DNA from: Sandaracinus amylolyticus
GTDB lineage: Bacteria > Myxococcota_A > Polyangia > Polyangiales > Sandaracinaceae
Assembly: GCF_000737325.1 (NCBI RefSeq)
Contig: NZ_CP011125.1
Location: forward strand, 1,984,001 to 2,048,000
Length of the DNA stretch: 64,000 nt
Direction of reading: 5' to 3'
The notes beneath the pieces are model-generated. The model saw nothing but the letters and a program-made list of their open reading frames with translations. It had not been told where the DNA came from and did no database searches. Positions 23,228 through 32,754 of this stretch are shown in pieces. Within the stretch, counting starts at the first letter, position 1. Every line of letters begins with the position of its first letter. The position numbers and the translations under genes are program-made.

Positions 23228-24046
23228 ATGTGCACCATCGTCGTGCTGCACGACGTGCTCCCCGAGCATCCGCTCGCGATCGTGGCGAACCGGGACGAGT
23301 GGCACGCGCGTGCGTCGAGCGCGCCGCGCGTGCTGCACGAGCATCCGCGCGCGATCGGCGGCGTCGATCTGGTCTCGGGCGGCACCTGGATGGGCGCGAA
23401 CGCGCTCGGGCTCTTCGTCGGGCTGACCAACCAGCGCGGCGCGGAGGCGCCCGATCGCACGCGGCGCTCGCGCGGCGACGTGGTGCTGCGCGCGCTCGCG
23501 CTGCGCGATCCGAGCGAGGTCGCGTCGTTCCTCCGCACGATCGATGCGCGCGCGTACAACGCGTTCAACCTGATCTTCGGCGTACCCGGCGACGTGCGCG
23601 TCGCCTATGCGCGCGACGATCGCGCCGCGATCGACATCGAGCCCGTCGCGCCGGGCGTGATCGTGCTGCCGAACGATCGCCTCGGCTCGCCCGAGTTCCC
23701 GAAGATCGCGCGCGCCGAGGCCCGCACCCGCGACGCGATGTGCGCGAGCCAGATCGAGCCCGCGCTGCTGCGCGTGCTCGCCGATCACGACAGGCCCGAC
23801 GACGCCGCGATCCCGGAGACGACGTCGCGCTTCCCGCGCGAGGTGCTGCGCGAGCTCCAGGCGCTGTGCATCCACCTGCCCGAGTACGGCACCGTCTCGT
23901 CGACGGCGATCCTGTACGGCGCCGATCGCCACATCGCGCGGTACCTCTTCGCGCCCGGACCGCCCTGTCGCGTGGCGTTCGACGACGTCACGTCGCTGTT
24001 GGTGGGCGCAGAACCCCGATCGAACCTCGATTCGTCGGCCGAATAG
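23228..24046 (+). CDS. NRDE-family protein
   Basis: A 272-residue member of the NRDE (T10/TANGO2-like) family. These proteins begin MCTI and carry NRDE near residue 20; here MCTIVVLHDV and IVANRDEWHAR are seen, and GGTWMGANALGLFVGLTN follows. Starting at ATG 23228 rather than 23219 places the Cys at position 2, as in N-terminal-nucleophile proteins and TANGO2 relatives. The biochemical role of the family is unsettled; links to haem handling have been proposed for TANGO2. Monocistronic or with the previous gene (40-bp gap). Confidence 0.85.
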   Translation: MCTIVVLHDVLPEHPLAIVANRDEWHARASSAPRVLHEHPRAIGGVDLVSGGTWMGANALGLFVGLTNQRGAEAPDRTRRSRGDVVLRALALRDPSEVASFLRTIDARAYNAFNLIFGVPGDVRVAYARDDRAAIDIEPVAPGVIVLPNDRLGSPEFPKIARAEARTRDAMCASQIEPALLRVLADHDRPDDAAIPETTSRFPREVLRELQALCIHLPEYGTVSSTAILYGADRHIARYLFAPGPPCRVAFDDVTSLLVGAEPRSNLDSSAE

Positions 24047-24117
24047 CCGGAATCGCATCGGAATTCTGGCAACAAGTCCGTTTCTGAGCGACAGTGTTGG
24101 AGTCACGGAGGCCCGCC

Positions 24118-24918
24118 GTGCCCCATCGGTCGCGTCTCGCGCTCGCGCTCTCTTCGCTCGCGCTCGTGCTCGTGGTCCTCGCATCGCCCGCGGCCGCGCG
24201 CCTACGCGCCGGCATCCCGCGCGCGCAGCCGATCCACGTGCTGTTCATCGGCAACAGCTACACACGCTCGAACAACCTGCCGTACATGGTGCGGCGCATC
24301 GCCGAGACGATCCCCGACACCGCGCCGTTCCGCGTGACGAAGATCGCGAACCCGGGGTGGGATCTGCAGCGCCACTGGTACGTCGACGAGACGCGCCACG
24401 CGCTCGCGCAGGGCGGCTTCACGCACGTCGTGCTGCAGGGCCACTCGCTCACGGCGCTGCAGCACCGCGACGAGTTCGAGGGGTACGCGCGGCTCTTCGA
24501 CGGCGAGATCGACCGCATCGGGGCGCGCTCGGTGCTGTTCGAGACGTGGGCCCGCTCGCCGCGCTCCGGCGCGTACCGCCGTCGCCGCGACGTGCCGCAC
24601 ATCGCGGAGAGCCCGGTCGACATGCAGGCGCGCGTCAGCGAGTGCTACCTGCAGCTCGCGCGCGACATCGACGCGGACCTCGCGCCCGCTGGCCGCGCGT
24701 TCCTGCTCGCGCAGCAGCGCCTGCGCGATCCCGATCTGTATCGAAGCGACGGCGCGCACCCGAGCCCGAACGGGACGTTCCTCGCGGCGGCGGTGCTGTA
24801 CGCGACGATCGCGCACGACGATCCGCGCCGCAGCCCGTGGCGCCCGCACCGCATGTCGCGCGACCTCGCGGAGGAGCTGCGAGACATCGCGTACATCTCG
24901 GTCACGAACGGGCACTAG
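24118..24918 (+). CDS. Secreted SGNH/GDSL-type hydrolase
   Basis: A 266-residue exported protein. GTG 24118 follows a perfect GGAGG by 6 nt and gives the signal peptide LALALSSLALVLVVLASPAA. LFIGNSYTRSNNLP is the block I serine motif, VVLQGHSLTAL a later block, and SDGAHPSPNGTFLAA the Asp-x-x-His block V, so this is an SGNH-fold esterase or acetylhydrolase. The physiological ester is unknown. The stop borders the inverted repeat array at 24930. Confidence 0.8.
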   Translation: MPHRSRLALALSSLALVLVVLASPAAARLRAGIPRAQPIHVLFIGNSYTRSNNLPYMVRRIAETIPDTAPFRVTKIANPGWDLQRHWYVDETRHALAQGGFTHVVLQGHSLTALQHRDEFEGYARLFDGEIDRIGARSVLFETWARSPRSGAYRRRRDVPHIAESPVDMQARVSECYLQLARDIDADLAPAGRAFLLAQQRLRDPDLYRSDGAHPSPNGTFLAAAVLYATIAHDDPRRSPWRPHRMSRDLAEELRDIAYISVTNGH

Positions 24919-24929
24919 GAGCGCAGGAA

Positions 24930-25440
24930 GCCGAGGAACACCACGTCGCTGCGCACGAGGTGCGACTCGACTCGCGCGCCGTGCCTGCTTCGGAGTTTTT
25001 GAGGAAAGCAGGAGGGTTAGGAAGGCCACGTCGCTGTGCGCGTGGTGGGACTCGAATGGCGCGTCGTGCCCACTCCTGAGTTTTTTGAGGAAAGCAGGAG
25101 GGTTAGGAAGACCACGTCGCCGTGCGCGTGGTGGGACTCGAGTCGCGCGCAGCGCTCGAACGAAGAACCTCGTTCGAGTAAATCGGTGCACGGTGAGTCG
25201 ACAGGAAGACGCTTCGACGTGGTCTTCCTAACCCTCCTACCTTCCTTGGATGTCCGGAATGCGTGGAGGCAATTCGCGTCGCGCTGAGTCGACAGGAAGA
25301 CGCTTCGCCGTGGTCTTCCTAACCCTCCTGCTTTCCTTAGATGTCCGGAATCCGTGGAGGCATTCGTCGCTCGGTGAGTCGACAGGAAGACCCGTCGACG
25401 TGGTGTTCCGAAACCCGCTTGCCCTCCTCAGAGGGTCGGA
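24930..25440. repeat. Inverted array of 85-91-bp repeats centred on a hairpin
   Basis: Left side: about two and a half direct copies with period 85-86 bp (landmark CCACGTCG at 24941, 25026, 25112). Right side: three copies in the opposite orientation with period 90-91 bp (landmark GAGTCGACAGGAAGAC at 25195, 25286, 25376). Both sides share a 29-nt core that starts AGGAAAGCAGGAGGG and ends AAGACCACG, found at 25088-25116 and reversed at 25310-25338. A perfect 9-bp hairpin (CTCGAACGA / TCGTTCGAG, 25155-25178) marks the centre. The periods are mostly not multiples of three, so it is not a protein repeat. It fills the gap between two convergent genes. Confidence 0.85.
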
Positions 25441-25443
25441 TGC

Positions 25444-25980
25444 TCAGCGGTTCGTGGCGGCGCGTTCGAGGTTCGCGAGGCCTTCGTCGAAGTCCTTGCC
25501 GATCATCGCATCCATGTCGGCGAAGACCGAGAACAGCTTGCCCATGAACGTGTTCTCGCCCTCCATCGTCCACGAGACCTCGGTGCCTTCGCCGCTCGGC
25601 GTGAGCGTGAAGACCGTGGTGTTCGTCGCAGGGAAGGGCTTGATGAACTGGAGCTTCAGCGCGACGCGCTCGCTCGGCTGGCTCTCGACGATCTCCATGC
25701 GGCCTTCGCCCGCTTTGTTGTTTCCCTTCCACGCGTAGGTCGCGCCGACGCCGCGCTCCGAGCCGCCGTACGTGCGCTGCAGCGCGGGATCGAGCTTCTC
25801 CCACGGGGACCACTCGGTCCATCGATGCAGGTCTTCGAGCTTCGGGAAGATCACGTCGGGCTTCGCCGCGATCAGCTTCTTGCGTTCGATCCGGAACGAC
25901 GACGGTTTGCGCGACGCGAGCGCGACGACGACCGCCGCGCCGAGCCCGATCACACCCAACGCACCATAGAGGAGAGGCAT
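25444..25980 (-). CDS. Membrane-anchored SRPBCC (polyketide cyclase-like) protein
   Basis: A 178-residue protein: an N-terminal membrane helix (LLYGALGVIGLGAAVVVALA) followed by a START/SRPBCC fold (IAAKPDVIFPKLEDLHRW, WSPWEKLDPALQRTYGG, then FTLTPSGEGTEVSWTMEG). Such domains bind hydrophobic ligands in a deep pocket; the ligand is not predictable. ATG 25980 is chosen because the helix begins there; ATG 25995 is an alternative and neither has a clear ribosome site. It diverges from the DJ-1-like gene. Confidence 0.82.
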   Translation of the reverse strand: MPLLYGALGVIGLGAAVVVALASRKPSSFRIERKKLIAAKPDVIFPKLEDLHRWTEWSPWEKLDPALQRTYGGSERGVGATYAWKGNNKAGEGRMEIVESQPSERVALKLQFIKPFPATNTTVFTLTPSGEGTEVSWTMEGENTFMGKLFSVFADMDAMIGKDFDEGLANLERAATNR

Positions 25981-26099
25981 GCGCGCAGGGTGCATAGGCG
26001 CTGCGCGCGTTGTCGAGAGTCCACGCGCATGGAGCTGGCTCGACGTCATCGCACCGTTGGCTCGCTGCGCGCGATCACGCGCGTGCTAGCGATGCGCGC

Positions 26100-26702
26100 A
26101 TGGAGATCGCGATCGTCGCGTTCGACGGGTTCACCGACGTCGACGTGTTCCTGCCGTGGGATCTGCTGAACCGCGTCGACGCGCCCGGATGGCGCGTGCG
26201 CATCGTCGCCGACGCGACGACCGTCACGTCGATCGCGGGCCTGCCGATCGCGACGCACGGCACGCTGGACGACGCCTCGCGCGCCGACGCGGTCGTGATC
26301 GCGAGCGGCCCCGGCCTCCGCGCGAAGCTGCTCGAGCCCGCGTGGCTCGACGCGCTCGCGCTCGATCCGTCGCGCCAGCGCATCGGCTCGATGTGCTCGG
26401 GCGCGCTCGTGCTCGCCGCGAAGGGCCTCTTGCGCGGCGCACGCGCGACGACCTATCCGACCCAGCGCGAGCGCCTCGCCGCGATGGACGTCGACGTCGT
26501 CGAAGAGCCCTTCGTGCAGCAGGGCCACGTCGCGACGGCCGCGGGCTGTCTCGCCGCGCTCGATCTCGTCGGCTGGATCATCGAAGAGCTCGCGGGCGCG
26601 GAGCAGCGCGAGATCGTCCTGCGCTCGGTGCAGCCGGTCGGGCGCGGCCTCGGGTTCGACGCGCGCCCGCTGCCGAGCCGACAGTACGCGGTGGCGCGTT
26701 AG
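26100..26702 (+). CDS. DJ-1/PfpI-family protein
   Basis: A 200-residue class I glutamine amidotransferase-like protein. AIVAFDGFTDVDVFLPWDLL is the typical N-terminus, VVIASGPGLR the acidic strand, and IGSMCSGALVLAAKG the nucleophile elbow with Cys99. The neighbouring TYPTQRERLAAM and QQGHVATAAGCLAALDL match the isonitrile hydratase/AraC-associated subgroup of DJ-1/PfpI. Exact reaction unknown. Its end overlaps the convergent UbiB-like gene by 4 bp. Confidence 0.87.
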   Translation: MEIAIVAFDGFTDVDVFLPWDLLNRVDAPGWRVRIVADATTVTSIAGLPIATHGTLDDASRADAVVIASGPGLRAKLLEPAWLDALALDPSRQRIGSMCSGALVLAAKGLLRGARATTYPTQRERLAAMDVDVVEEPFVQQGHVATAAGCLAALDLVGWIIEELAGAEQREIVLRSVQPVGRGLGFDARPLPSRQYAVAR

Positions 26703-28021
26703 GCGGGCGGGCCGCCCGCGAGCATCGCGCGCAGGAAGTGCGGCTTCGCGAGCGCGAACGCGTCGACGGTCGGATCGATCGCGCGCGACAGCCCCGCGAG
26801 CAGCGCGAACGTGCGGCCGTAGAGGACGAGCTCCTGCGGGATGACGATCCCGCGCACCGACGAGATCTGCGAGAGCACTTCCTCGCGCACCCACGTGAAG
26901 TCCATCGCCTGCGTCTGCTCGGGCGTCATCGTCGCGTAGCGCCCGAGGATCTTCTCGAGCAGCGGCTTCACGCGCGGGATGTCCTTCTCTCCGAAGAGCC
27001 CGAGCTCGCTGAGCGTCGCCGCGAACCCGTCGACGTCCTGGGTCACGAAGCACATCACGCTGCGCACCAGCGTCTGGTGGAACGCGCGCGTCAGGATCTT
27101 CACCTGACCGAAGTCGACGATGCAGACCTCGGGGCGACCGTCCGCGCCGATGCGCGCGAGCAGGTTCCCGGGGTGCGGGTCGCTCTGGAACACGCCGTCG
27201 ACGTACATCATCTTCACCCACGCCTCGATCACGAGCTCGAGCAGCGCGCGGCGATCCATGCGCTCGTCCGAGAGCAGCGCGGGGTCGGTGATCTTCTTGC
27301 CCTCGAACCACGTGGTGCAGATCACGTCGCGCCGCGTGTACTCGGTGAGCACGCGCGGCACGTGGATGCGCTCCACGTCGCGGAAGTTCTCGTGAACGGT
27401 CTGCGTGAAGCGCGCCTCCTGCTCGTAGTCGAGCTCGGTGAACAGCGCGCGCCGCACCTCCTCGAAGATCGGACGCAGCGACATCTGCGGCACGAACACC
27501 GAGAAGAGCGGCAGCATCATCCGCAGCGTGAACATGTCCGCCGCGAGCTTCGCCTCGGCGTCGGGATAGCGGATCTTGAGCGCGACGCGCTCGCCGTCGG
27601 GCGTGACCGCCTTGTGCACCTGACCGAAGCTCGCGGCCGCGGTGGGCTGCGTGTCGATCGTCTCGAAGAGCTCGTGCGGCGAGCGCCCGTACGCGCGCCG
27701 GACGTGCGGCTCGAGCTCGATCCACGGCAGCGGATCGACACGATCCTGGAGACCGCTGAGGGTGCTGGTCCACTCGACGGGCAGGATGTCGACGCGCGTC
27801 GACAGGATCTGCCCGACCTTGATGAGCCCGCCGCGCATGTGCACCGCGAGGCGGTAGAACCGCGGCGCGTGCTTCTCGTGCAGCGCCCTCCATCGCTCGC
27901 TCGGGATCGTGGCGCCGCGTCGCATCCGCACGAACGGGACGACGTAGGCGATCCAGATCGGCAAGAGCGTCAGCGACGCGATCAGGGCGCGAGAGACCAA
28001 CAACCAGGCGCGCTTCAGCAC
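26699..28021 (-). CDS. UbiB/ABC1/AarF-family atypical kinase
   Basis: A 440-residue protein-kinase-like protein of the UbiB family, involved in ubiquinone or other prenyl-lipid metabolism in many bacteria. An N-terminal hydrophobic stretch (LIASLTLLPIWIAYVVP) is followed by the invariant KVGQ motif (GGLIKVGQIL), the Ala-rich nucleotide loop (TAAASFGQVHKA), ALKIRYP with the catalytic Lys, ELDYEQEA, DPHPGNLL and VDFGQV. All ADCK-type hallmark residues are present, so ATPase activity is likely. It stands alone between a convergent gene and a same-strand receiver-like gene 46 bp upstream. Confidence 0.92.
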   Translation of the reverse strand: MLKRAWLLVSRALIASLTLLPIWIAYVVPFVRMRRGATIPSERWRALHEKHAPRFYRLAVHMRGGLIKVGQILSTRVDILPVEWTSTLSGLQDRVDPLPWIELEPHVRRAYGRSPHELFETIDTQPTAAASFGQVHKAVTPDGERVALKIRYPDAEAKLAADMFTLRMMLPLFSVFVPQMSLRPIFEEVRRALFTELDYEQEARFTQTVHENFRDVERIHVPRVLTEYTRRDVICTTWFEGKKITDPALLSDERMDRRALLELVIEAWVKMMYVDGVFQSDPHPGNLLARIGADGRPEVCIVDFGQVKILTRAFHQTLVRSVMCFVTQDVDGFAATLSELGLFGEKDIPRVKPLLEKILGRYATMTPEQTQAMDFTWVREEVLSQISSVRGIVIPQELVLYGRTFALLAGLSRAIDPTVDAFALAKPHFLRAMLAGGPPA

Positions 28022-28067
28022 ACCGGGAGTATGGGGCCGTGCACGCCGGATCGCGACGGGCGCTCGA

Positions 28068-28835
28068 TCAGCCCGCCGCGCGGGCCCGCGCGAGCTCGCG
28101 CACCGCGATGTCGGCGGCGTGCTCGATCTCGCACGCGACCCAGCGATGGCTCGCCGCGATCTGGTAGCGGATGCGTCGCAGCTGCCCGCCGGTCGCGCCG
28201 ACGAGCACGACGTCGAAGGGCGCGTCGGGACGCGTCGCGAGCGCCGCGATCGTCGTGAGATCGACCGAGGGAAGCAGCGCGTCGACGACCGCGATCGCCG
28301 CCAGGCCCGACGCGTGCGCGCGCTGCGAGCGCGTGACGAGATCGATCGCGCGCTCGACCGGCGCGACCTCGATGGTGTCGGTGGTCGCCGCGCGCATCCG
28401 CTCGACGAACGCGGGGTCGCGCGTGACGACGAGCATCGAGTCGACGCCGCGGGGAGGGCGGATCGTCTCCCGCTCGCGCGCTCTCTCGACGTTCACGACG
28501 CCGCTCTCCTCGTGCCACGTGCGGTGGCGCGGGCGCACGCCGCTGCTCGCCATCAGCAGGAGCGGCGAGAGGCGATCGGACACCGCGTCGTACGCGACCG
28601 ATCCGACGCACTCCTCGACGGCCTCGCGCAGCGGGCCGATCACGAAGCGCGACATCGCCTCGGGATCGCGGGGGAGCGCGGCGCGCTCGGCGTAACGCAG
28701 CGCGGTGAGCACCACGCGCATCGCGGTCGCGGGCGACATCACACCCTCGAGCGCGTCGAGCACCGCGGCCTCGAGGTTCACCTCGCCGCTCTCGGGCGAC
28801 GAGCCAGCGTCGTGCATCGGGACCCCGGACCGCAT
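28068..28835 (-). CDS. Receiver-like protein of unknown function
   Basis: A 255-residue cytosolic protein. ATG 28835 lies 5 nt after GGGGAGG. The C-terminal 120 residues (SMLVVTRDPAFVERMRAA, AIAVVDALLPSVDLTTIA, DVVLVGATGG) have the alternating hydrophobic strands of a response-regulator receiver domain, but the usual acidic pocket is poorly conserved, so phosphorylation is doubtful. The N-terminal half is helical (LDALEGVMSPATAMRVVLTA) and also occurs in myxobacterial regulatory proteins in my recollection. The role is not assigned. Confidence 0.6.
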   Translation of the reverse strand: MRSGVPMHDAGSSPESGEVNLEAAVLDALEGVMSPATAMRVVLTALRYAERAALPRDPEAMSRFVIGPLREAVEECVGSVAYDAVSDRLSPLLLMASSGVRPRHRTWHEESGVVNVERARERETIRPPRGVDSMLVVTRDPAFVERMRAATTDTIEVAPVERAIDLVTRSQRAHASGLAAIAVVDALLPSVDLTTIAALATRPDAPFDVVLVGATGGQLRRIRYQIAASHRWVACEIEHAADIAVRELARARAAG

Positions 28836-28904
28836 CGGCACCTCCCCGACGCAGAGGCTGTGCTCTGGGAGGTGCGGTCGGTGATTAATCAGGGGTTAAT
28901 CGGC

Positions 28905-28930
28905 GCGCGTCGGGGATCTCCCCGACGCGC
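28905..28930. terminator. 12-bp perfect hairpin after sigma gene
   Basis: GCGCGTCGGGGA and TCCCCGACGCGC pair around a 2-nt centre (effective 4-nt loop), 5 bp after the sigma-gene stop on the minus strand. AT-rich sequence (GATTAATCAGGGGTTAATC, 28882-28900) follows and could also carry the promoter of the next minus-strand gene. Confidence 0.7.
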
Positions 28931-28934
28931 TCGA

Positions 28935-30041
28935 TCACACCGAGGGCGCGAGCAGCGCGAGCGCCATCTCGAGCGCGGGCGGCGGCTGCGCCTCGGCCTC
29001 GCCCTTTGCGCGCGCCTCGGCGGCGGCCTTGCGCGCGCGCTCGAGCTCCGCGGGACGGAGCGCCGAGGGGTCCTTGAACATCGCGTCGAGCGCGTTGCGC
29101 ATCTGCTTGCGCGACTCGTGGATGCGCCACGCGATGGTGCCCTCGGTGGTCTCGAGCACGACGGCGGCCTCGGGATAGCTGAGGCCCTGCATCATCGTGA
29201 GCGCGACCGTCGTCTTGAGCAGCGGCGAGAGGCGATCGAACGCGCGCACGAGATAGACGTAGGTCTGACGCAGCTCGAGCGCGCGATGCGGATCACCGCC
29301 CGAGTCGACCGCGACCGCGACGGTGACGCGCGGATCGTCGAGGTCCGCGGTGCGACGGCGGTTGCGATCGCGACGCACGTTGAGCGCGCGGTTCAGCGCG
29401 ATGCGGTAGAGCCACGTGAAGAACTCGCTGCGGCCCTCGAAGCGGTCGATGTTGCGGTACGCGCGCACGAACGCGTCCTGCGTGATGTCGTCCGCGTCGC
29501 TCGGGCTGCCCGTCATGTGGAGGGCGAGCGCGAAGATGCGGTGGCGATAGCGCTTCACCAGCGCCTCGAACGCGCGCGGATCGCCGCTCTTCGCGGCCTC
29601 GACGAGCTCGTGGGCCTCGCGGGCGCGCGCCTCGCTGCTCTCTTCTTCGACGAGCGGCGCGGCGACCTTCGCCTCGAGCGCGTCGAGCGCGGCGGCGAGC
29701 TCGGCGCGCGGATCGGCGGTCGGCGCGTCGGTCGTGGCGGCCTTCTTGGCCGGCGGACGCGGCGCCTTGGGACGCACCAGCGTGACGTCCTCGGGGCGCG
29801 GCGCTTTCGGGACCGGCGGCGGACCGGCCGGTCGCGCGACGCGGGCGCTCGGCGGCAGCGGCGGGACGGCGCGCGCAGCGGCGGACGGCGGCGCGGGCTG
29901 CGACGGCGTGCGCGCCGGGGGCGCGACGTGCGCAGGAGTGGGAGCAGCTTTCGTGGCTTCGGCGCCGTGGGCGGCGCTCATCGTAGCCACCGCGGCGTCT
30001 CGCCTCGGAGGCAGAGGCGGAGGGCGTCGCGTCGAGTGCAT
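28935..30041 (-). CDS. Sigma-70 family factor with long Pro/Ala-rich N-terminus
   Basis: A 368-residue protein. ATG 30041 follows AGAGG by 6 nt. The first 140 residues are disordered and rich in Pro and Ala. Sigma region 2 follows (FEALVKRYRHRIFALALHMT, then DADDITQDAFVRAYRNIDRF and SEFFTWLYRIALNRALN) and region 4 (LTMMQGLSYPEAAVVLETTE, TIAWRIHESRKQMR). The C-terminus adds a short Ala/Glu-rich tail. The fold is ECF-like (RpoE/SigW group), but the N-terminal extension is unusual. No anti-sigma gene is adjacent. It diverges from mreB. Confidence 0.87.
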   Translation of the reverse strand: MHSTRRPPPLPPRRDAAVATMSAAHGAEATKAAPTPAHVAPPARTPSQPAPPSAAARAVPPLPPSARVARPAGPPPVPKAPRPEDVTLVRPKAPRPPAKKAATTDAPTADPRAELAAALDALEAKVAAPLVEEESSEARAREAHELVEAAKSGDPRAFEALVKRYRHRIFALALHMTGSPSDADDITQDAFVRAYRNIDRFEGRSEFFTWLYRIALNRALNVRRDRNRRRTADLDDPRVTVAVAVDSGGDPHRALELRQTYVYLVRAFDRLSPLLKTTVALTMMQGLSYPEAAVVLETTEGTIAWRIHESRKQMRNALDAMFKDPSALRPAELERARKAAAEARAKGEAEAQPPPALEMALALLAPSV

Positions 30042-30305
30042 GTCGGGCCTCTGAACCCCTCGAAGGGGCGGTCCTTGGGTGACTCGGGAGAAAGCCAGGC
30101 GAGCTGAAGTGGGTCGAACCGAGGGAGAGGCGAAGCGGACCAAAGTTGATGCAGGCGGACGAGAGTGACGGATCGATCGTGAGCTGTCCACCTCTCTCTT
30201 CCCTGCTGTTTCGCCGCGGCTGGTCGGACGCCGCCGGCCCTCTCCGCGGGCGCGGCATCTCGCGATGGCGCTCCGCTCCGCCCGTCCGGTCGCTCGGACA
30301 CACGC

Positions 30306-31413
<1,108 letters not shown>

Positions 31414-31424
31414 GAGCAGTTCCA

Positions 31425-32006
31425 ATGAAGATCCATCCGTCGGTGCGCCTCGCGGCGCTCGCGCTCCTGTCGGCATGTGGCTCGTCGCCGTGTGATCGCG
31501 CCGCCGAGGCGTGCGAGAGCCCCGATCCAGTCGTCGTCTCGCTGTTCGGGACCGAGCGCATCGACGCGTGTCGTGCGACCGCGAGCGGTGGGTCGGACGC
31601 CGAGTGCAACGAGTGCCAGGACGTCTGCGGTGCGCCCACCGAGACGACCGAGCTCGAGGTGCTCGGTTGTTTCGCGACCGCGCCGTCGGGCGCATCGCGT
31701 CGCGTGCTCTGCCTCGGCGAGGACTACGTGCCGAACGAGGTCACGGACGCGGGCAACGGCGCGTTCGCGTTCCAGCTGTGGCGCGGCGAGCCGGGCGAGG
31801 AAGTGCGCGATCTCTCCGGCGAATTCGAGATCGTCGAGGACGAAGGCATCATCCGCTTCTTCCTCGACGAGATGCCCGGCGAGCAGCTGTGCGCCGCGGT
31901 GCGGCTCGCTCGCGGGAACGGCATCGCGACCGGCGATCTCGACCGCGAGTGCGAAGCGGATGCGCCGCTGGTGCTCGGCTGGGCGAACGCCGAGCAGCCT
32001 CGCTGA
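31425..32006 (+). CDS. Small Cys-rich lipoprotein
   Basis: A 193-residue protein with signal peptide and lipobox (ALLSACG, Cys near residue 18), located 11 bp after mreB and possibly cotranscribed. It has many cysteines in the first 110 residues (CDRAAEACES, CNECQDVCG, GCFATAP, VLCLGED), and an acidic C-terminus. No known domain is recognised. A role in the envelope is likely; a link to MreB function is only suggested by position. Confidence 0.75.
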   Translation: MKIHPSVRLAALALLSACGSSPCDRAAEACESPDPVVVSLFGTERIDACRATASGGSDAECNECQDVCGAPTETTELEVLGCFATAPSGASRRVLCLGEDYVPNEVTDAGNGAFAFQLWRGEPGEEVRDLSGEFEIVEDEGIIRFFLDEMPGEQLCAAVRLARGNGIATGDLDRECEADAPLVLGWANAEQPR

Positions 32007-32046
32007 CCGCTCGACGCGCGATCGCCGCGAGGGTAGGGCTCGCGCC

Positions 32047-32643
32047 ATGAGCGAGACACTCCCGATCCGCTGTGCCTGCGGTCAGGTCCGCGGGCACGTC
32101 GACGTCGTGCCCGGCGGTGGCCAGCGCCTCGTCTGCTACTGCGACGACTGCCAGGCGTACGGGCGGTTCCTCGGGCGCGACGACGTGCTCGACGCGCGGG
32201 GCGGCACCGACATCTGGCAGACGCGTCCCTCGCTCGTCCGGATCACCGAGGGCGAGCTCGCGTCGATGCGCCTCTCGGATCGCGGGATGATCCGGTGGTA
32301 CGCGCGCTGCTGCCGCACGCCGATCGCGAACACGATGGTGTCGGCGGGCGCGCCGTTCGTCGGGATGCACCAGCGGTGCATCGGGGACGCGGACGGACGC
32401 AGGCGCGACGACGTGCTCGGCGCGCCGATCGCGAAGGTGCAGGGGCGCTTCGCGATCGGCGGCGTGCCCGAGGGCGTCGCGCCGACGGTGGGCGTCGGGA
32501 CGATCGCGCGGACGCTGCTGATGCTCGCGCGGTCGGCTCTGGCCCGAGGTGCGACACCGTCGCCGTTCTTCGATGCGCACACGAAGAAGCCGCGGATCGA
32601 GCCCGAGGTGCTGAGCGCCGCGGCGCGCGACGCGCTGCGCTGA
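32047..32643 (+). CDS. DUF6151-like protein (GFA-related, Cys-rich)
   Basis: A 198-residue cytosolic protein. IRCACGQVRGHV, then LVCYCDDCQAYGRFLG, and ARCCRTPIANTM provide paired cysteines arranged as in the Mss4/GFA fold, which binds zinc. I place it in the DUF6151 group rather than true glutathione-dependent formaldehyde-activating enzymes. The function is unknown. ATG 32047 gives MSETLPIRC. It sits 40 bp after the small lipoprotein. Confidence 0.8.
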   Translation: MSETLPIRCACGQVRGHVDVVPGGGQRLVCYCDDCQAYGRFLGRDDVLDARGGTDIWQTRPSLVRITEGELASMRLSDRGMIRWYARCCRTPIANTMVSAGAPFVGMHQRCIGDADGRRRDDVLGAPIAKVQGRFAIGGVPEGVAPTVGVGTIARTLLMLARSALARGATPSPFFDAHTKKPRIEPEVLSAAARDALR

Positions 32644-32670
32644 CCGGATTCGGCCGGCCCCGTGGGTCGT

Positions 32671-32694
32671 TGCCGCGCCGCGCCAGGCGCGGCA
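32671..32694 (+). terminator. 9-bp hairpin after DUF6151-like gene
   Basis: TGCCGCGCC and GGCGCGGCA pair perfectly around a 6-nt loop, 28 bp after the stop and before the sigma operon. No T-run, so strength is uncertain. Confidence 0.5.
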
Positions 32695-32754
32695 CGGTCT
32701 CGACGTGGTGCTCGCAAAAGAGTTGAGCCGGTCGGGGTGGGTCGCGCGCACTCC

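Noticed and set aside
25036-25287. An 83-codon frame inside the inverted repeat array
   Set aside because: Repeat periods are mostly not multiples of three and the peptide has no start signal or similarity to a known family.
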